A DNA stretch of 64,000 nucleotides. Source: DATLLJ01 sp035537875 (GTDB lineage: Bacteria > Acidobacteriota > Vicinamibacteria > Vicinamibacterales > CAVVIG01). Of this stretch, positions 8,256 through 16,589 are shown one piece after another. The position numbers and the translations under genes are program-made. Numbering within the stretch: position 1 is the stretch's first letter; each line of letters starts with the position of its first letter. The notes below the pieces were generated by a model, which saw only the letters and a program-made list of their open reading frames with translations, did no database searches and had not been told where the DNA came from. Where the stretch lies: positions 1 to 64,000 of the forward strand of contig DATLLJ010000143.1 of NCBI GenBank assembly GCA_035537875.1. Reading direction: 5' to 3'.

Positions 8256-9914
8256 TCATGAATGTGCGGTGAGCCCGCCCGATCGCATCGCCCGGTACCG
8301 CCGGATCAGGTTATTGGTGGAGCTGTCGTGCGCGAGCGTCGGTGTCACCGCGCTTTCGAGCTCGGGGATGATCGCCTGCGCCAGCGCCTTGCCCAGCTCG
8401 ACGCCCCACTGGTCGAACGGGTTGACGTTCCAGATGACGCCCTGCGTGAAGACGCTGTGCTCGTAGAGTGCGACGAGACTGCCGAGCACCGCCGGCGTGA
8501 GCTGCTCGGCCAGAATCGTGTTCGACGGGCGGTTGCCGTCGAAGACGCGATGCGGCACAAGGGGGGCCGGCGTGCCCTCGGCCTTCACCTGCTCGGGTGT
8601 CTTGCCGAACGCGAGCGCCTCGGCCTGGGCGAACACGTTCGCCAGCAGGATGTCGTGATGCCGGCCGAGCGGTGTGAGCGCGCGCGCGAAGGCGATGAAA
8701 TCACATGGAATCAGTCGCGTGCCCTGGTGAATCAGCTGGTAGAAGGAGTGCTGCCCGTTGGTCCCGGGCTCGCCCCAGTAGATCGGGCCCGTGTCGTAGG
8801 TCACCGCCTCGCCTCCCAGGGTGACGTGCTTCCCGTTGCTCTCCATGGTCAGCTGCTGGAGATAGGCGGGGAAACGCTTGAGGTAGTTCTCGTACGGGAG
8901 CACCGCCACCGTCTCGGCATCGAAGAAATCGGTGTACCAGACCGTCAACAGCCCCATCAGCACCGGCAGGTTCTGCTCGAACGGCGCGGTGCGGAAATGC
9001 TCGTCCATCTGGTGGAAGCCGTCGAGCATCGCGCGGAAGCCGTCCGGGCCGACAGCGATCATCGTGGACAGACCGATCGCCGAGTCCATCGAGTAGCGGC
9101 CGCCCACCCAGTCCCAGAACCCGAACATGTTGGCCGTGTCGATGCCGAAGGCCGACACCTGCTCGGCATTCGTCGACACCGCGACGAAGTGCTTCGCCAC
9201 CGCCCTCGCGTCGCCGCCGAGCCCATCGAGCGACCAGTCCCGCGCGCTCTGCGCGTTGGTCATCGTCTCCAGCGTCGCGAAAGTCTTCGACGACACGATG
9301 AAGAGCGTCTCCGCCGGGTCGAGGTCGCGCGTCGCCTCGACGAAGTCGATGCCGTCGACGTTCGAGACGAACCGGAACGTCATCGAGCGATCGCTGTAGT
9401 GGCGGAGCGCCTCGTAAGCCATGACGGGCCCGAGGTCCGAGCCGCCGATGCCGATGTTGACCACGGTCCTGATGCGCTTGCCGGTATGGCCTTTCCACTC
9501 GCCGCTGCGGACGCGGCTCGCGAAGCCGGCCATCTTGTCGAGCACCGCGTGCACGTCGGGGACGACGTTCTTCCCGTCTACGACGATCGAGCCGCCCCGC
9601 GGCGCGCGCAAGGCGACATGCAGGACCGCGCGGTTTTCGGTGATGTTGATCCTGTCGCCCCGGAACATGGCATCGATACGCTCGCGCAGGCCGCATTCCC
9701 GGGCCAGCTGCACGAGGAGCTGCAGCGTGTCGTCGGTGATGCGGTTCTTCGAGTAATCGAGATAGACGCCCGCGGCTTCGACTGTCAGACGCTCGCCGCG
9801 TCTGGAATCCTCCGCGAACAGCGTGCGGAGATGGACGTCCCCGACCTGTTCATGGTGGGCGACGAGCGCTTTCCACGCCGGGAGTGCCGTTAACGATGTG
9901 CTCGTGTCAGCCAT
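8256..9914 (-). CDS. pgi: Glucose-6-phosphate isomerase
   Basis: A 552-residue phosphoglucose isomerase (E. coli enzyme about 549) interconverting glucose 6-phosphate and fructose 6-phosphate. Signatures seen: NIGIGGSDLGPVMAYEAL (sugar-phosphate binding), VGGRYSMDSAIGLS, and GEPGTNGQHSFYQLIHQGT (second PROSITE-like motif with the catalytic His region). The C-terminal NPFDQWGVELGKALAQ is typical. First gene of the pgi-gnd-pgl operon; gnd starts 27 bp after its stop. The ribosome-binding site before ATG 9914 is weak (AAGGTG). Confidence 0.95.
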   Translation of the reverse strand: MADTSTSLTALPAWKALVAHHEQVGDVHLRTLFAEDSRRGERLTVEAAGVYLDYSKNRITDDTLQLLVQLARECGLRERIDAMFRGDRINITENRAVLHVALRAPRGGSIVVDGKNVVPDVHAVLDKMAGFASRVRSGEWKGHTGKRIRTVVNIGIGGSDLGPVMAYEALRHYSDRSMTFRFVSNVDGIDFVEATRDLDPAETLFIVSSKTFATLETMTNAQSARDWSLDGLGGDARAVAKHFVAVSTNAEQVSAFGIDTANMFGFWDWVGGRYSMDSAIGLSTMIAVGPDGFRAMLDGFHQMDEHFRTAPFEQNLPVLMGLLTVWYTDFFDAETVAVLPYENYLKRFPAYLQQLTMESNGKHVTLGGEAVTYDTGPIYWGEPGTNGQHSFYQLIHQGTRLIPCDFIAFARALTPLGRHHDILLANVFAQAEALAFGKTPEQVKAEGTPAPLVPHRVFDGNRPSNTILAEQLTPAVLGSLVALYEHSVFTQGVIWNVNPFDQWGVELGKALAQAIIPELESAVTPTLAHDSSTNNLIRRYRAMRSGGLTAHS

Positions 9915-10018
9915 GTGCGCGCACCTTTGCGTTTCTTGCGCGCAACGATCTGTTCGAGCCGTTCTGGCAGGAGTTCACGCGCGAGATGAATCGGGTTCGA
10001 ATGGAGCGACGCGCAAAG

Positions 10019-10046
10019 ATCGGGGCCCGCGACGCAGGGCCCCGAT
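10019..10046 (-). terminator. Hairpin terminator after the sugar dehydrogenase gene
   Basis: ATCGGGGCCC-GCGACGCA-GGGCCCCGAT is a perfect 10-bp stem placed 10 bp past the stop of the minus-strand gene ending at 10057. On that strand it is followed by CTTTGCG, a weak T-run. It separates this gene from pgi, which starts at 9914. Confidence 0.6.
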
Positions 10047-10056
10047 CCCACTATTT

Positions 10057-11526
10057 CTATCGAGCGCCGGCGGCAGCGCTGATTCTCCAGATCCGATTGC
10101 TGCCATCGTCCGACACCAGGAGACTCCCGTCGCGCGCCACGGTGACCCCCACCGGACGTCCCCACCGCTCGACCCCGCTGCCGCCCGACCCGTCCTTCGT
10201 CAGGAACCCGGTCGCGAAATCTTCGAGCGGGCCAGGCTTGCCGTTGACCATCGGGAAGAACGCCACCTTGTAGCCGGCCGCCATCGATCGGTTCCACGAG
10301 CCGTGCAGCGCCACGAACCCGCCGTTGCGGTATCGCGCCGGGAACTGCATCGCATCGTAGAACGTGATGCCGAGAGCCGCCGAATGCGCCGGGATGAGCA
10401 CGTCTGGCACGACGGCGCGCTTCACGAGCTCGGGAAACGCTCCGACGTAGCGCGGATCGTAGTTCGACCCGATGTAGGAATAGGGCCAGCCGTAGAAACC
10501 GCCGTCCTTCACCGACGTCGCGTAGTCGGGCACCAGGTCGTCGCCGAGGTTGTCCCGCTCGTTGATCGCCACCCAGATCGTGTCCGTCCCCGGCTGCAGC
10601 GTCAGACCCACAGGATTGCGAATCCCCGACGCGTACACGCGATAGCCGGTCCCGTCGGGGTTGAACTCGAGCACCGCCGCGCGGCGACAATCCTCGCCCG
10701 CGTTGTTGTTCGATTGCGACCCGACGGCGACGTACATCTTCGTTCCGGCGCGATTGAAGACGATGTTGCGCGTGGAGTGCCCCCCGGTCGGCAGATCGAG
10801 CAGCTTCTCCGGCTCGCCCTGCGCCTTCAGATCGCCGCTGGTGTACTTGTAGCGGACGATGGAGCCGGTGTTGCCGACGTAGAGGTAACCGTCATGAAAC
10901 GCCATCCCGAACGGCGCGGCGAGAGTGCCCGGCCCCCGGTTGGCGAACGGCGGCGGCGCGACGCAGGCGGGTGCGGCGGCGCCCAGAATCGGGCCGTTAA
11001 TTTCTGGGTTGACGGGTGCTGTCGCGGGAGGAGCTGGAGGAGCCGCTGGCGGCGTCGGCGCCGCACCCCGCGCGGCCCCAGCCCCAGCACCAGCACCCGC
11101 GCCGGCCCCGGCTCCGGCGCCACCGCCCCGCGCGGGCACGTCGCCCTGCGCGTAGACGCTCGCTTCATACACCCCGTCCTTGTTCGAATCGCGGAAGACG
11201 GTGATGTTGTTGGCAGCCGGAGAGCTGACGAACAGATCGCCGTTCGGCGCGTACACCATCATGCGCGGCGCCCGCAGCTCGGCAAACACGCTCACCGTGA
11301 AGCCGGGCGGCACGCTCGGCATCGCGGTTTCCGGCTTGTCCACCGTGGTGCCTCTGGAAGGCCGGGCTGCCGTCACCGGAGACAGCCGGTCGGCCACCGG
11401 CTGTGGCGGAGCGGTCGGTCTCTGCCCTGCCAGCACGGTGCAGAAGCCTGCCACGCCGGCGGCGACGGTGGCAGAGATTCGCCAGCGGTTCGAACGACGT
11501 GACGGTGAAAGACGCTGAGCCTTCAT
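10057..11526 (-). CDS. PQQ-dependent sugar (sorbosone-type) dehydrogenase, secreted
   Basis: A 489-residue exported six-bladed beta-propeller of the GDH-B / L-sorbosone dehydrogenase type. The N terminus carries a hydrophobic signal segment (ISATVAAGVAGFCTVLA). Propeller motifs include PNGDLFVSSPAANNITVFRDSNKDG, GNTGSIVRYKYTSGD, YASGIRNPVGLTLQPGTDTIWVAINERDNLGDDLVPDYA and HGSWNRS. Such proteins oxidise sugars in the periplasm if PQQ is available; the substrate is unknown. Start ATG 11526 follows AGGAG. Residues about 128-165 form a low-complexity Ala/Gly then Ala/Pro insert (GAGAGAG..., PPAAPPAPP), likely a flexible loop produced by repeat expansion. No cytochrome domain is fused. Confidence 0.8.
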   Translation of the reverse strand: MKAQRLSPSRRSNRWRISATVAAGVAGFCTVLAGQRPTAPPQPVADRLSPVTAARPSRGTTVDKPETAMPSVPPGFTVSVFAELRAPRMMVYAPNGDLFVSSPAANNITVFRDSNKDGVYEASVYAQGDVPARGGGAGAGAGAGAGAGAGAARGAAPTPPAAPPAPPATAPVNPEINGPILGAAAPACVAPPPFANRGPGTLAAPFGMAFHDGYLYVGNTGSIVRYKYTSGDLKAQGEPEKLLDLPTGGHSTRNIVFNRAGTKMYVAVGSQSNNNAGEDCRRAAVLEFNPDGTGYRVYASGIRNPVGLTLQPGTDTIWVAINERDNLGDDLVPDYATSVKDGGFYGWPYSYIGSNYDPRYVGAFPELVKRAVVPDVLIPAHSAALGITFYDAMQFPARYRNGGFVALHGSWNRSMAAGYKVAFFPMVNGKPGPLEDFATGFLTKDGSGGSGVERWGRPVGVTVARDGSLLVSDDGSNRIWRISAAAGAR

Positions 11527-11619
11527 TGATGTCACTCCTGTCGGAAGTTGTCGACCTGTCATGGTAACTCAGACCACGGACGAGCTCGACTAGAATGGCG
11601 CGAAACGGGAGAGCCGCCA

Positions 11620-12018
11620 TTGCACTGGATCACCGACCATATCAAATGGATCATGCTCGTCAGCGGCACGCTCACCGCGACGATGTTCTATGCGGCGGTG
11701 GCGCCGCAGGCAGCGCTCCTCTCCAGTTTCGGCGAGAGCCTCGAGGGCTCCCTGGCCGTTCTGATCGTCCGCAACTGGGGCGCGCTCATCGGGATCGTGG
11801 GCCTGATGCTGATCTACGGCGCCTTCAATCCGCCCGTGCGGCCTCTTGTCCTCCTGGTCGCCGGAGCCGGCAAGGCGGTGTTCATCGCGCTGGTGCTCTC
11901 GAACGGCGGACGATACCTGGGCTATCAGGCCGGCACCGCTGTCGTGCTCGACTCCATCATGATCGTGCTGTTCGTCTGGTACCTCCTCGCGGGACGTGCG
12001 GAACGCCTCTCCCGTTGA
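11620..12018 (+). CDS. Small four-helix membrane protein, function unknown
   Basis: A 132-residue protein with four predicted transmembrane helices (WIMLVSGTLTATMFYAAVAP; GALIGIVGLMLIYGAF; VLLVAGAGKAVFIALVL; VVLDSIMIVLFVWYLLA). I recognise no catalytic motif. TTG 11620 is the likely start because GGGAGAG lies 6-13 bases upstream; the open frame continues back to 11548 through sequence that does not look coding. It sits alone between two minus-strand sugar dehydrogenase genes. Its inner-membrane location is clear, its role is not. Confidence 0.6.
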   Translation: MHWITDHIKWIMLVSGTLTATMFYAAVAPQAALLSSFGESLEGSLAVLIVRNWGALIGIVGLMLIYGAFNPPVRPLVLLVAGAGKAVFIALVLSNGGRYLGYQAGTAVVLDSIMIVLFVWYLLAGRAERLSR

Positions 12019-12042
12019 GAATTTCCTTGTCGCCCGCCGCCT

Positions 12043-13203
12043 TCAGTCCGCCGGCTCGATCCGCAGGACCGCGCCGGTCTTCGGCTGCCCTTCCCTGTCG
12101 CTCGTGACCAGGTAGAGCAGACCGTCCGGCCCCTGCCGCAGATCGCGAAAGCGGCGTCGCAGCACGTTCGTCACGATCAGCTCCCGCTCGTTCGTGCCGC
12201 GCCCTTCCAGCCGCACGCGCTGCACCTGCATGGCGCCGTGCCCGGCGACGAGCAGCTGGCCGCGCCACATCGGAAAGCGGTCGCCCGTGTAGAACAGCAG
12301 GTTGGTGATGCCGATCGACGGCACCCAATAGAAGCGCGGCTGCTCCATCCCCTCCCGCTTCGTATCCTCGGTGATGATCTTGCCGTCGTATCCGCGGCCG
12401 TACGTGATGAGCGGCCACCCGTAGTTCCGGCCGGGCAGCAGGATGTTGACCTCGTCGCCGCCGAGCGGGCCGTGCTCGCTCGCCCACACCTCGCCGGTCT
12501 CCGGATGAATGGTGATGCCCTGCGGGTTGCGGTGCCCGTACGAAAAGATCTCCGGCTTGTGCCCCGGGCGGTTGACGAACGGGTTGTCGGGCGGCACGCT
12601 CCCGTCGTCCCTCAGCCGCAGGATCTTGCCCATGTGCGTGTCGAGATCCTGCGCGGACATTCCCTGGTTCTGCGGAAAGGGAAAGTTCCGCTCGCCGATG
12701 GTCATGTACAGCAGGCCGGCGCGATCGAACGTCATCCGCGAGCCGAAGTTCACGTCGGAGGTCGTCCAGGCGTCGGCCACGAAGATATCTTTGCCGTCCA
12801 CCAGCTTTGTGCCATCGAAGCGCGCGCGCCACAGAGCCGTCGTCGCCGACTTGTCCTTGGGCTTCGAGTAAGTCAGATAGACCAGGTTGTTCTCCGCAAA
12901 CCTCGGGTGGAGCGCGATGTCGAGCATCCCCCCGTGGTTCCGGTACCGGACTTCCGGCACGCCGGCGATCGGCTCCGGCTGAAGCACGCCGCCCTTGATC
13001 AGCCGCAGACCGCCGGTCCGCTCGGTGACGAGCATGTCGCCGTTCGGCAGAAACGCGAGGCTCCACGCATCCGACAGACCGTCGGCGATGGTGACAATCC
13101 GGATCTTGTGCGCGTTCGTTTCGAAGACCGGCGCCTGCGCGTGGCCGACCGCCGTGGCGAGCAGCGTGATCAGAACGATCTTCGACACCTGGGCAACGCT
13201 CAC
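12043..13203 (-). CDS. PQQ-dependent sugar dehydrogenase (YliI/Asd-like), secreted
   Basis: A 386-residue soluble PQQ-type aldose sugar dehydrogenase. GTG 13203 is chosen because AGGAGG is five bases upstream and it opens a clean signal peptide (VSVAQVSKIVLITLLATAVGHAQ). Family motifs: GLSDAWSLAFLPNGDMLVTERTGGLRLI, RYRNHGGMLDIALHPRF (the active-site His is in this NHGGML region in related enzymes), GSRMTFDRAGLLYMTIGER, SYGHRNPQGITIHPETGEVWASEHGPLGGDE, and NYGWPLITYGRGY. It would oxidise aldoses in the periplasm and pass electrons to the respiratory chain. A second, more distant propeller dehydrogenase is encoded at 10057-11526. Confidence 0.9.
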   Translation of the reverse strand: MSVAQVSKIVLITLLATAVGHAQAPVFETNAHKIRIVTIADGLSDAWSLAFLPNGDMLVTERTGGLRLIKGGVLQPEPIAGVPEVRYRNHGGMLDIALHPRFAENNLVYLTYSKPKDKSATTALWRARFDGTKLVDGKDIFVADAWTTSDVNFGSRMTFDRAGLLYMTIGERNFPFPQNQGMSAQDLDTHMGKILRLRDDGSVPPDNPFVNRPGHKPEIFSYGHRNPQGITIHPETGEVWASEHGPLGGDEVNILLPGRNYGWPLITYGRGYDGKIITEDTKREGMEQPRFYWVPSIGITNLLFYTGDRFPMWRGQLLVAGHGAMQVQRVRLEGRGTNERELIVTNVLRRRFRDLRQGPDGLLYLVTSDREGQPKTGAVLRIEPAD

Positions 13204-13441
13204 ACGCACCTCCTGCTCGACCTTTTCGACGGGTCGGGTGGAGGGCTCGGCTGCGCGAACAGAGCTGCGGGGGCCACGAACGCGCACAGGAGGATCGCCG
13301 CTGCAACACGACGCGTTCTCATGAGTCCTCCAGGAGAAGCCCGGAAACGGAAAGCCGAGGCGGGCGATTATCGCTCCGATCGGCGGGCGCCAGCAAGAAA
13401 TGCTATGGTGTTTCCGCTACGGAGAGACTGGAGGTTCCGAC

Positions 13442-15427
13442 GTGCGCAGGATATTCAGGCTTGGGGTGGTCCTCGCCGCTTTCTGCTGGCACACGCCGCT
13501 CATCGCCGCAGACGGCACGACCGTCAGAGACTTCGTTGTCGAGCCGCCGACTCTCGTCTCCCTCGGGTTCGAATGGCAGATCGACGGCGACGACAACCGC
13601 AACGCGACCGTCGCCGTCTCGTACCGCAAAAAGGGCGAGGCGTCGTGGGTCACCGGCCTGCCACTGCTGCGCATCGGCAACGAGCGGATCAACGAGAACG
13701 CGCTGCAGTACGTGACGCCGAACGGCTTCGCGGGAAGCGTCTTCGACCTCCAGCCGGCTACCGAGTACGAAGTCAGGTTCGTCATGTCGGATCCAGACGG
13801 TCTTACCGGTACCGCCGAGCGCACCGTCACCGTACGCACGCGCGCTGAACCGCAGCCGGCAGCGGGCGGCAAGGTGTACCACGTGTATCCGCCCGGTTTC
13901 GAAGGTCAGCGACAGGAGCCGGCGTTCACCGGGCTGCTCGCCGCGTACTACACCGGCTCGTCGCACTCCGACAACTTCAATACGTTCCCGCCGCGCGTCC
14001 AGCCTGGCGACATCATCCTGGTGCACGCTGGCCTCTACAAGGACGATCGCTTCAGCTACGGTGGCGGCGGGCTCGGCACGGTGTCGAGCGGCACGTACTT
14101 CCTGACGCAAAGCGGGACGGCCGAGCGGCCGATCGTGATCAGAGCCGCCGGCGACGGCGAGGTCGTCTTCGACGGCGACGGCGCGTACAACCTGTTCAAC
14201 GTGATGGCGGCCAACCACAACTACTTCGAGGGACTCACGTTCCGTAATACGGATCTGGCGTTTCAGGCCGGCCTCAAGCACATCGCCGGCTCGGTCGGGC
14301 TGACGATCAAGCGGAGCCGCTTCGAAAACGTCGGACGCGCCATCTACACCGACTGGTCGGGATCCAGGGACTACTACATCGCCGACAACGTGATGATCGG
14401 CCGCTTCAACCCGAATTACCTGATGGGCTTCACGGGGCGCACCTGGGACAAGCTGCCCGAGCTCAATCCACGGCTCGTCTCCGAGTACGCCGTCAAAGTC
14501 TACGGCTCGGGCCACGTCGTCGCTTACAACGCCATCGCCAATTTTCACGACGGCGTCGACGTGGCAACATACGGCAACCCGGACGGCAGCCCGTCGCCGA
14601 CGCGAGATCGACTGCCGGTCTCGATCGACTTCTACGGCAACGACATCTCCAACGTCGAGGACAACTGCATCGAGGCCGACGGCGGCGCGCACAACATCCG
14701 GATCTTCCGCAACCGCTGCTTCAACCACGGCCATCGTGCGCTGAGCGTGCAGCCGATGTTCGGCGGGCCGGTGTATTTCATCCGCAACATCGTCTATCAC
14801 GCGCCCGAAGGCGGTGCGGTCAAGTTCACCGCCTCGTCGGCCGGCATCGTCGTCTACCACAACACCTTTATCGCCCCGGTGAAGCCGATGCTGCTGGCGG
14901 CGTCGAACGTCCACTACCGGAACAACCTGATTCTCGGGAAGAGCGAGACACTCGAGACGTTTGCCGTCGAGACGAACACGAACTACTCCAGCTCGGACTA
15001 TAACGGCTTCCGGCCGAACGAAGGAGCGGAGTTCTCGTTCGAATGGAGCACGCCGCCGTTTGCGATGCGCGCCAGGTTTCCTGGCGAAGCGGGCGTGCGT
15101 TCGACGCGGGACCAGTCGCTGTACGAAGCGAAGGAGCGCGAGAGACGACGGTTTGCGACGCTGGCGGAATACGCGGCCGCGACGAAACAGGACAGCCACA
15201 GCGTGGTCGTCGACTACGACGTGTTCGTGAAGGTCACCCCGCCGGGTCCCGATCCGCGCACCCTCTACAAGCCGGCCGATTTCGACTTCCGGCTGCGTCC
15301 TGGCTCGGTCGCGGTCGACGGGGGCGTGCGTCTCACCGGCGTGAACGACGACTTCAGCGGCGCCGGCCCGGACCTTGGCGCCTACGAAGTGGATCGGCCG
15401 CTGCCGATCTATGGTCCCAGGCCATGA
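13442..15427 (+). CDS. Secreted right-handed beta-helix protein (polysaccharide lyase-like)
   Basis: A 661-residue exported protein. GTG 13442 follows GGAGG at a good distance and starts a signal peptide (VRRIFRLGVVLAAFCWHTPLIAA). Residues about 25-130 form a fibronectin-like beta sandwich (PPTLVSLGFEWQIDGDDN..., LQPATEYEVRFVMSD). From about 190 onward, Asn-rich beta-helix coils are visible (PIVIRAAGDGEVVFDG, NHNYFEGLTFRNTDLAF, IFRNRCFNHGHRALSV, YHNTFIAP). This architecture occurs in polysaccharide lyases and epimerases of the pectate-lyase fold, but I see no unambiguous catalytic signature. Its 3' end overlaps the converging ada gene by 74 bp. Confidence 0.75.
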   Translation: MRRIFRLGVVLAAFCWHTPLIAADGTTVRDFVVEPPTLVSLGFEWQIDGDDNRNATVAVSYRKKGEASWVTGLPLLRIGNERINENALQYVTPNGFAGSVFDLQPATEYEVRFVMSDPDGLTGTAERTVTVRTRAEPQPAAGGKVYHVYPPGFEGQRQEPAFTGLLAAYYTGSSHSDNFNTFPPRVQPGDIILVHAGLYKDDRFSYGGGGLGTVSSGTYFLTQSGTAERPIVIRAAGDGEVVFDGDGAYNLFNVMAANHNYFEGLTFRNTDLAFQAGLKHIAGSVGLTIKRSRFENVGRAIYTDWSGSRDYYIADNVMIGRFNPNYLMGFTGRTWDKLPELNPRLVSEYAVKVYGSGHVVAYNAIANFHDGVDVATYGNPDGSPSPTRDRLPVSIDFYGNDISNVEDNCIEADGGAHNIRIFRNRCFNHGHRALSVQPMFGGPVYFIRNIVYHAPEGGAVKFTASSAGIVVYHNTFIAPVKPMLLAASNVHYRNNLILGKSETLETFAVETNTNYSSSDYNGFRPNEGAEFSFEWSTPPFAMRARFPGEAGVRSTRDQSLYEAKERERRRFATLAEYAAATKQDSHSVVVDYDVFVKVTPPGPDPRTLYKPADFDFRLRPGSVAVDGGVRLTGVNDDFSGAGPDLGAYEVDRPLPIYGPRP

Positions 15428-16505
15428 ATGCCCCCTCGTTCTCCAGCAGCCGCCGCTTCCGCTCAACGCCCCATCGGTAACCGGAAAGCGATCCCTCGGA
15501 GCGCACCACGCGGTGGCAGGGAATCGCTACCGCCAGCGGATTCGCGCCGCAAGCCTGGGCGACGGCACGCGAACCGGTCGGTGCGCCAATCCGCGTCGCA
15601 ATCTCCGCGTAGCTCGCCGTCGAGCCCAACGGAATCTCGCGCAGCGCCTGCCAGACGCGCTGCTGGAACGCGGTGCCGCGGACGTCCAGCGGCAGATCGA
15701 GCCCCAGCCCTGGCTGTTCGACGCAGCCGATCACTTTGGCGACGGTCCGCTCGAACGAGGCATCGCCGCCCCTGAGCGTGGCGCGCGGAAACCGATCCTG
15801 CAGCTCCTGCACCAGCGCGTTCGGGTCGTCGCCCAGAAAAATCGCGCAGACGCCCTTCGCGCTCTGCGCAACCAGGATCGATCCGAGCGAGCACTCGCCG
15901 ACGGCGAAACGCATCTCGGTCCCCGCGCCGCCGTCACGATAGCGGGTCGGCGTCATGCCCAGCAGCTGATCGGAGACCTCGTAAAAGCGCCCGCCCGACG
16001 AGAAGCCGGCGTCGTAGATGGCATCGGTCACGGTCTTCCCTTTCTTCTCGAGCTCACTTCGGACCCGTTTCGCGCGGTGCGCCGCCGCGTAGGCTCTCGG
16101 CGTCACGCCGGTGACCGCCCTGAACACACGATGAAAACGAGACGGGCTGAGGTCGGCGCTCCTTGCGAGCGTTGCCAGGCTCGGCGTCCGGTCGGCCCGC
16201 CCGAGCGTGCGGCAGATCCGCGCGATCGTCGCCGCCTGCCGCTCGGCGAGCGAAGGCTGATCGGGCCTGCAGCGCAGGCACGGCCGGAACCCCGCGCGTT
16301 CGGCGTCGGCGACGGTGCTGTGGAAACGCACGTTCCTGGGATTCGCCCGGCGCGCTCCACATGAAGGACGGCAATAGACGCCCGTCGTCGCGACCGAGTA
16401 GAAAAACGTCCCGTCCGCCCGCGGATCGCGGCGGGCGATGGCGGTCCATCGCGGATCCTCCCCGGCAGCCGCGTTGTTGGAGTGTCCCCGGCTGGCGATC
16501 GTCAA
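15354..16505 (-). CDS. ada: Ada: bifunctional O6-methylguanine-DNA methyltransferase / AraC-type regulator
   Basis: A 383-residue Ada protein with all three parts. The N-terminal zinc domain has GVYCRPSC and FRPCLRC (Cys 45, 49, 76, 79), Cys 45 being the expected methylphosphotriester acceptor. The AraC helix-turn-helix region reads TLARSADLSPSRFHRVFRAVTGVTPRAY. The C-terminal alkyltransferase domain carries AIPCHRVVRSEGSLSGYRWG with its acceptor Cys. It repairs methylation damage and activates its own regulon once methylated. TTG 16505 is preferred because of GGAAAGGG just upstream; GTG 16529 is possible. The last 24 residues (after LLENEG) extend beyond the usual end and run antisense into the beta-helix gene. 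Confidence 0.93.
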   Translation of the reverse strand: MTIASRGHSNNAAAGEDPRWTAIARRDPRADGTFFYSVATTGVYCRPSCGARRANPRNVRFHSTVADAERAGFRPCLRCRPDQPSLAERQAATIARICRTLGRADRTPSLATLARSADLSPSRFHRVFRAVTGVTPRAYAAAHRAKRVRSELEKKGKTVTDAIYDAGFSSGGRFYEVSDQLLGMTPTRYRDGGAGTEMRFAVGECSLGSILVAQSAKGVCAIFLGDDPNALVQELQDRFPRATLRGGDASFERTVAKVIGCVEQPGLGLDLPLDVRGTAFQQRVWQALREIPLGSTASYAEIATRIGAPTGSRAVAQACGANPLAVAIPCHRVVRSEGSLSGYRWGVERKRRLLENEGAFMAWDHRSAAADPLRRRQGPGRRR

Positions 16506-16589
16506 AGCATTCCCTTTCCTGTTACACACTATGACGCCAGAGCGAGCGGGAATACACTCCGCCTCTTGCTGTCGAATCGACGCACCTCT

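Noticed and set aside
8262..9893. A 543-residue plus-strand open frame opposite pgi
   Set aside because: Mirror frame of a gene with clear family motifs on the minus strand; composition rich in Arg, His and Val as expected for shadows.
9823..11502. A 559-residue plus-strand frame over the sugar dehydrogenase
   Set aside because: Shadow frame with Arg-rich low complexity; the minus strand encodes a complete propeller protein.
13403..15466. A 687-residue minus-strand open frame opposite the beta-helix gene
   Set aside because: No recognisable motifs; the plus-strand gene has a ribosome-binding site, signal peptide and regular beta-helix coils.
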